Origin: Caballeronia cordobensis
GTDB lineage: Bacteria > Pseudomonadota > Gammaproteobacteria > Burkholderiales > Burkholderiaceae
Direction: 5' to 3'
Assembly: GCF_001544575.2 (NCBI RefSeq)
Contig: NZ_FCNY02000013.1
Location: forward strand, 124,001 to 188,000
Length of the DNA stretch: 64,000 nucleotides
Notes under the pieces: model-generated
What the model saw: only the letters and a program-made list of their open reading frames with translations
Database searches by the model: none
Told to the model about the DNA's origin: nothing
Program-made: the position numbers and the translations under genes
Part shown: positions 60,492 through 64,000 of the stretch, one piece after another
Layout of the letters: the number at the start of each line of letters is the position of its first letter
Numbering within the stretch: position 1 is the first letter of the stretch

Positions 60492-60675
60492 AAACGCGGA
60501 CGCTTTCACGGCAAGGCCGCTTCGTAATATTTATTAAGCGAACATTACGCAAACGAAAGCCTTATTACATGGCTTCGTCAACTTGCGTTGCGACACTGCG
60601 CACGCCGGCGGGCAAAGGCTTCCCCACGACAAAGCCCGCGTCGTGCGCCGGTTCACAACACAAGAGAGAATCGCA

Positions 60676-62241
60676 ATGAACAAAAAACTCGTTTGCGCGG
60701 CGCCGCTCGCGGCGACGGTCGCATTCGGCCTCTACGCATGCGGCGGCGACGACAATCACGACAACGACATCTCCTCGGTGAAGAACGTTGTCGTGATCTA
60801 CGCCGAGAACCGCAGCTTCGATAACCTGTACGGTCAATTCCCCGGCGCGAACGGTCTGCAGAACGTGACGGCCGCCAATTCGCAGCAGCTCGACCGCGAC
60901 GGCAGCGTGCTGGCCACGCTGCCGAAAATCTGGGGCGGCCTGACGGCGACGGGCGTGACGCCCGCGATCACCGAAGCGATGACGGCCAACCTGCCGAACA
61001 CGCCCTTCGCGATCGACGCGGCAAACGGCTTCAACACGCAGCTCAACGTCACGACGCGCGATCTGTATCACCGTTTCTACGAGAACCAGATGCAGATCGA
61101 CGGCGGCAAGAACGACATGTTCGCCGCGTGGGGCGATTCGGGCGGCCTCGTGATGGGCCACTACGACACGCCGCCGGACAAGCTGCCGCTCTACAAGATC
61201 GCGCAGCAATACACGCTCGCGGACAACTTCTTCATGGGCGCGTTCGGCGGCTCGTTCCTGAACCACCAGTGGCTCGTCTGCGCGTGTACGCCGGTCTATC
61301 CGAACGCGGACAAGAGCCCCGCGGCAAGCTCGATTTCGGCGGTGAACGCGGACGGCGTGTCACTCAAGCTCGCGAAGGCCGCGGGTTCGGCACTCACCGG
61401 CAACACGCAGGGCCTCTTCGTGAACTCGGGCAATCTGACGCCGGACTTCTACGCGATCAACACCATGCAGCCGCCGTATCAGCCGAGCGGCAACAAGCCT
61501 GCGACGGGCGGCGATCCGAACCTCGCGGACCCGGGCCAGGCCACCACGCTGCCGCCGCAGACGCAGCAGCATATCGGCGATCTGCTGAACAATGCCGGCG
61601 TGAGCTGGGCGTGGTACGGCGGTTCGTGGGGCGCGGCGCTGGCGGACCGCTCGGTCATCAACGGCGCGGTCAACGTGGTGCCTGACTTCCAGACGCACCA
61701 TCAGCCGTTCAATTACTTCGCCGATCTCGCGCCGGGCACGGCCAACCGCGCGCAGCATTTGCTGGACGGCGGCACGAACGGTTCGGAGTTCATCAAGGCG
61801 ATCGACGCGGGCACCTTGCCGCAAGTCGCGTTCTACAAGCCGCAGGGCAACCTGAACGAGCACGCCGGTTACACGGACGTCGCGCAGGGCGACCAGCACA
61901 TCGCCGATCTGATCTCCCATCTGCAGAAGAGCCCGCAGTGGAAGAACATGGTCGTCGTCGTGACGTACGACGAAAACGGCGGCTTCTGGGATCACGTCGC
62001 GCCGCCGAAGGGCGACCGCTGGGGTCCGGGCACGCGCATTCCGGCGCTCATCGTCTCGCCGTATGCGAAGAAAGGCTTCGTCGATCACACGCAGTACGAC
62101 ACGACGTCGATCCTGCGCTTCATCACCAAGCGCTTCAGCCTGCCGTCGCTGCCGGGTATCACCGCGCGCGACGCCGCGCTCGCCGCCAACGGCGCGCAGA
62201 AGATGGGCGATCTGACCGGCGCGCTCGACTTTTCGCAGTAA
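60676..62241 (+). CDS. acpA: AcpA-type acid phosphatase (phosphoesterase/phospholipase C superfamily)
   Basis: The 521-residue exported enzyme of the PF04185 family has a lipobox-like signal (VAFGLYAC, Cys22). The metal/nucleophile region is VVIYAENRSFDNLYGQFPGANG (~40-60), with the FPGANG version found in AcpA-like phosphatases. Later blocks are FMGAFGGSFLNHQWLVCACTP (~190-210), YDENGGFWDHVAPP (~432-445) and GTRIPALIVSPYAKKGFVDHTQYDT (~455-480). AcpA enzymes hydrolyse a broad range of phosphomonoesters. AGAGAATCGC precedes the ATG. A strong terminator follows. Confidence 0.88.
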   Translation: MNKKLVCAAPLAATVAFGLYACGGDDNHDNDISSVKNVVVIYAENRSFDNLYGQFPGANGLQNVTAANSQQLDRDGSVLATLPKIWGGLTATGVTPAITEAMTANLPNTPFAIDAANGFNTQLNVTTRDLYHRFYENQMQIDGGKNDMFAAWGDSGGLVMGHYDTPPDKLPLYKIAQQYTLADNFFMGAFGGSFLNHQWLVCACTPVYPNADKSPAASSISAVNADGVSLKLAKAAGSALTGNTQGLFVNSGNLTPDFYAINTMQPPYQPSGNKPATGGDPNLADPGQATTLPPQTQQHIGDLLNNAGVSWAWYGGSWGAALADRSVINGAVNVVPDFQTHHQPFNYFADLAPGTANRAQHLLDGGTNGSEFIKAIDAGTLPQVAFYKPQGNLNEHAGYTDVAQGDQHIADLISHLQKSPQWKNMVVVVTYDENGGFWDHVAPPKGDRWGPGTRIPALIVSPYAKKGFVDHTQYDTTSILRFITKRFSLPSLPGITARDAALAANGAQKMGDLTGALDFSQ

Positions 62242-62272
62242 GCGTTATTCGGCGTTATTCGGCGCTGCAATC

Positions 62273-62310
62273 AAACGGGCCGCGGTGTGAAAACCGCGGC
62301 CCGTTTTTTT
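62273..62310 (+). terminator. Rho-independent terminator of acpA
   Basis: ACGGGCCGCGGT and ACCGCGGCCCGT form a perfect 12-bp stem with a five-base loop, followed by seven T. It lies 33 bp after the stop and may also serve the convergent regulator gene weakly, since only three T follow on the other strand. Confidence 0.92.
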
Positions 62311-62318
62311 CGCTTGCC

Positions 62319-63020
62319 TCAGGCGCCCGCGAACAGCGACGCCAGATCGTTCGTGCGCGTTCCGCTCGCCTGCGCGAGCACGCGCGCTTCCAGCTCGTCG
62401 AGATGCGTCCGCATTGCGGCGAGTGCGGTGCCGAGATCGCCTTGTTCCAGCGCATCGACGAGACGGCCATGTTCGTCCGACGCGCAGTTCGACAGTTTGG
62501 TCGGATCGAACAGCGCCTTGTAGAGCTCGGTCTTGGCGACGAGCTTCGCGAGAAAAACATGCACCTCCGGCGCGCCGGCGAGTTCCGCGAGCAGCAGATG
62601 GAAGCGCCCCGCGAGCCGCACGCATTCCTCCACGCTGCCCGCCTTCACCGCGCGCTGCTCCGCCTTCACATGCGCGCGCAGCGCGCGCTTCGCCTGCGTC
62701 GCGAGCGTGCCGCACAGCGCCGCGACGACGCCCGCCTCCACCACCTGACGCGCGCGATAGACCTCGCGGATGTCTTCGGGCGTCGGCGACGGCACGAATG
62801 CGCCGCGATTCGCCTCCAGCGTCAGCTTGCCTTCCGCGCCGAGGCGCGCCAGCACCTTGCGGATCGTGCCGCGCGTGCAGTCGAACGCGGCGGCAAGCTC
62901 GCGCTCGACGAGTTGCGCGCCCGGCGCGAGCTTGCCGTGCAAAAGCGCCGACGTGATCGCGGCGTAGACGCGCTCGTCAGCGGAAATTTCGTTGGATGAT
63001 GTGTCCTTGCGGGATGCCAT
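62319..63020 (-). CDS. GntR-family (FCD) transcriptional regulator
   Basis: The 233-residue regulator has an N-terminal winged helix (residues ~12-80; LVERELAAAFDCTRGTIRKVLARLGAEGKLTLEANRGAFV) and a C-terminal FCD helical domain (~90-215), in which conserved Asp/His residues would bind a metal and a carboxylate ligand. It is divergent from a cytosine-deaminase-like amidohydrolase, and two TGGT-N2-ACCA palindromes lie between them, the half-site type used by FCD regulators. It most likely represses the amidohydrolase and perhaps itself. The effector is unknown. Start at 63020 follows AGGCATC. Confidence 0.9.
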   Translation of the reverse strand: MASRKDTSSNEISADERVYAAITSALLHGKLAPGAQLVERELAAAFDCTRGTIRKVLARLGAEGKLTLEANRGAFVPSPTPEDIREVYRARQVVEAGVVAALCGTLATQAKRALRAHVKAEQRAVKAGSVEECVRLAGRFHLLLAELAGAPEVHVFLAKLVAKTELYKALFDPTKLSNCASDEHGRLVDALEQGDLGTALAAMRTHLDELEARVLAQASGTRTNDLASLFAGA

Positions 63021-63104
63021 GATGCCTGTCGTGCTTGCGTTGATCCGCATTGTAGCCAGTGCCCGCGCGCCGATGCGAATTCGGGTTATCACTTTCGGCG
63101 TATT

Positions 63105-63141
63105 TTTGGTTGACCAAACACTGCTAGAATGGTCAACCAAA
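63105..63141. promoter_or_regulatory. Paired TGGT-N2-ACCA operators of the GntR/FCD regulator
   Basis: TGGTTGACCA (63107-63116) and TGGTCAACCA (63130-63139) are each palindromes of the form TGGT-N2-ACCA. They are themselves inverted relative to each other (TTGGTTGACC and GGTCAACCAA). A TAGAAT -10-like element (63125-63130) lies between them, 39 bp before the amidohydrolase start. Binding would occlude that promoter. Confidence 0.75.
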
Positions 63142-63168
63142 TGCACGGAGCACGGGAGGATACATCGT

Positions 63169-64000
63169 ATGAAACCATCGATCTGGATCGTCGATGCACG
63201 ACCGTTCGGCGGCGCGCCGGTGGACGTGCGCATAACGGGTGCAAGCGGCGGCGCGGTCATCGACGCGATCGTTCCTCACGGCGAGCGCCAGCCCGCGCCC
63301 GGCGACACGGTGATAGACGGCGCGTCGGCGCTGCTGTTGCCCGGCTTCGTGGAAGGCCATACGCATCTGGACAAGACCACGTGGGGCATGCCGTGGTATC
63401 GCAATGCGGTGGGCCCGCGCCTCACCGACCGCATCGAGAACGAGCGGCGCTGGCGCGCGCAAAGCGGTCACGACGCCGCCGCGGCCTCGCGCGCGCTCGC
63501 CCTCGCCTTTCTGCGCGAGGGCACGACGCGCCTGCGCACGCACGTCGATATCGACACCGATGCGGGACTGCGTCACCTCGAAGGCGTCTGCGATACGCGC
63601 GCCGCGCTCGCCGACGTGCTCGACATGCAGATCGTCGCGTTTCCGCAATCCGGCGTGCTGAAGCGCCCCGGCACGCGCGAGTTGCTCGATGCGGCGCTTG
63701 CGAATGGCGCGGACGTGCTCGGCGCGCTCGATCCTGCTTCCATCGACGGCGATCCGGCCGCCTCGCTCGATGTCACCTTCGCGCTCGCCACCAAACATGG
63801 CAAGCCGATCGATATGCATCTGCACGAGCCCGGCGAGCTCGGCGCGTTCACGTTCGATCTGCTGCTCGACCGCGTGGAGGCGCATGGCTACGCGGGGCGC
63901 GTCGTCGTGAGCCACGCGTTCTGCCTCGGCGCGCTGCCGGATGCGCGGCGCGGCGCGCTGCTCGAACGCATCGCGCGCGCGGGCGTCGCGCTCCTGACGA
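63169..64000 (+). CDS. Cytosine-deaminase-like amidohydrolase (3' end outside window)
   Basis: The first 277 codons of an amidohydrolase-superfamily enzyme are visible, open to the window edge. The metal-binding HxH is GHTHLDK (His64, His66), with RLRTHVDID near 123 and MHLHEPGELGAF near 206 holding further ligand positions as in CodA-type cytosine deaminases and related isoguanine/N-acyl hydrolases. GGGAGG precedes the ATG at 63169. It is divergent from, and likely repressed by, the GntR/FCD regulator. The substrate is uncertain; guanine/cytosine derivatives are plausible. Confidence 0.85.
   Translation, partial: MKPSIWIVDARPFGGAPVDVRITGASGGAVIDAIVPHGERQPAPGDTVIDGASALLLPGFVEGHTHLDKTTWGMPWYRNAVGPRLTDRIENERRWRAQSGHDAAAASRALALAFLREGTTRLRTHVDIDTDAGLRHLEGVCDTRAALADVLDMQIVAFPQSGVLKRPGTRELLDAALANGADVLGALDPASIDGDPAASLDVTFALATKHGKPIDMHLHEPGELGAFTFDLLLDRVEAHGYAGRVVVSHAFCLGALPDARRGALLERIARAGVALLT

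Noticed and set aside
62241..62265. Tandem GCGTTATTCG repeat after acpA
   Set aside because: Only two and a half copies of about ten bases, with no gene or site linked to it.
1..64000. CRISPR arrays, tRNA or rRNA genes, insertion sequences, prophage or replication origin
   Set aside because: Looked for by eye on both strands; no regularly spaced repeats, no tRNA-like cloverleaf sequence, no transposase, integrase or phage structural gene, and no DnaA-box cluster was seen.

Overview
The window is high-GC DNA from a member of the Burkholderiaceae, most likely Caballeronia or Paraburkholderia. This rests on the gene families present, the strong G/C preference at third codon positions, and a long dispersed palindrome of a type I associate with those genera. 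The DNA reads as ordinary chromosome. There is no phage, insertion sequence, CRISPR array, rRNA or tRNA, and I find 58 protein genes (two cut by the window edges) plus two gene remnants.

Layout. 1-7.5 kb: end of a TetR regulator, a LOG-family phosphoribohydrolase, an SDR enzyme, a DUF924 protein, a free-standing alanyl-tRNA editing protein, a truncated globin, a large FtsX-type permease, a DUF4126 membrane protein, and a SugE/Gdx exporter behind a clear guanidine-II riboswitch. 7.6-11.2 kb: a cyanide-insensitive type bd quinol oxidase (cioAB), a membrane-anchored unknown and an exported peroxiredoxin. 11.2-18.8 kb: a signalling block of an EAL-like/HDOD protein, a GGDEF/EAL protein with a degenerate GGDEF, a second HDOD protein and a chemoreceptor. 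19.1-27.7 kb: an Fsr-like MFS exporter, an orphan fimbrial adhesin, propionate-CoA ligase, a Fur-box-controlled pair of unknown genes, and an uvrD-mtnN operon. 27.9-32 kb: valS, galU and a TusA-like protein.

32-45.2 kb is the best-integrated region, a myo-inositol catabolic locus. A leftward operon carries an RpiR-type regulator, iolG and a second Gfo/Idh dehydrogenase. A divergent rightward operon carries a sugar ABC transporter (binding protein, permease, single-domain ATPase), an iolC-DUF2090 fusion, iolD, iolE and iolB. A GGAA-N6-TTCC operator candidate lies between the two operons. Imported inositol would be oxidised (IolG), dehydrated (IolE), hydrolysed (IolD), isomerised (IolB), phosphorylated and cleaved (IolC-DUF2090). 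The final dehydrogenase, iolA, is not in the window. The operon is interrupted between iolD and iolE by a ~550-bp palindrome. A decayed higBA toxin-antitoxin locus flanked by a 36-bp direct repeat sits at the distal end of the leftward operon.

45.2-64 kb: a leftward liv-type ABC transporter without a binding protein, preceded by a hotdog thioesterase; a threonine aldolase; alaS; a CaiB-type CoA-transferase; glnS; an orphan amino-acid binding protein; a Nudix hydrolase; a surface-antigen-like protein; a di-haem peroxidase divergent from an AcpA-type phosphatase; and a GntR/FCD regulator divergent from an amidohydrolase that runs off the end, with paired TGGT-N2-ACCA operators between them.

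No obviously new multi-gene system stands out. The items most worth follow-up are the Fur-controlled unknown pair, the palindrome with mirrored base skew around it, the decayed higBA locus, and the liv cluster whose LivF-like ATPase has Arg in place of the Walker A Lys.
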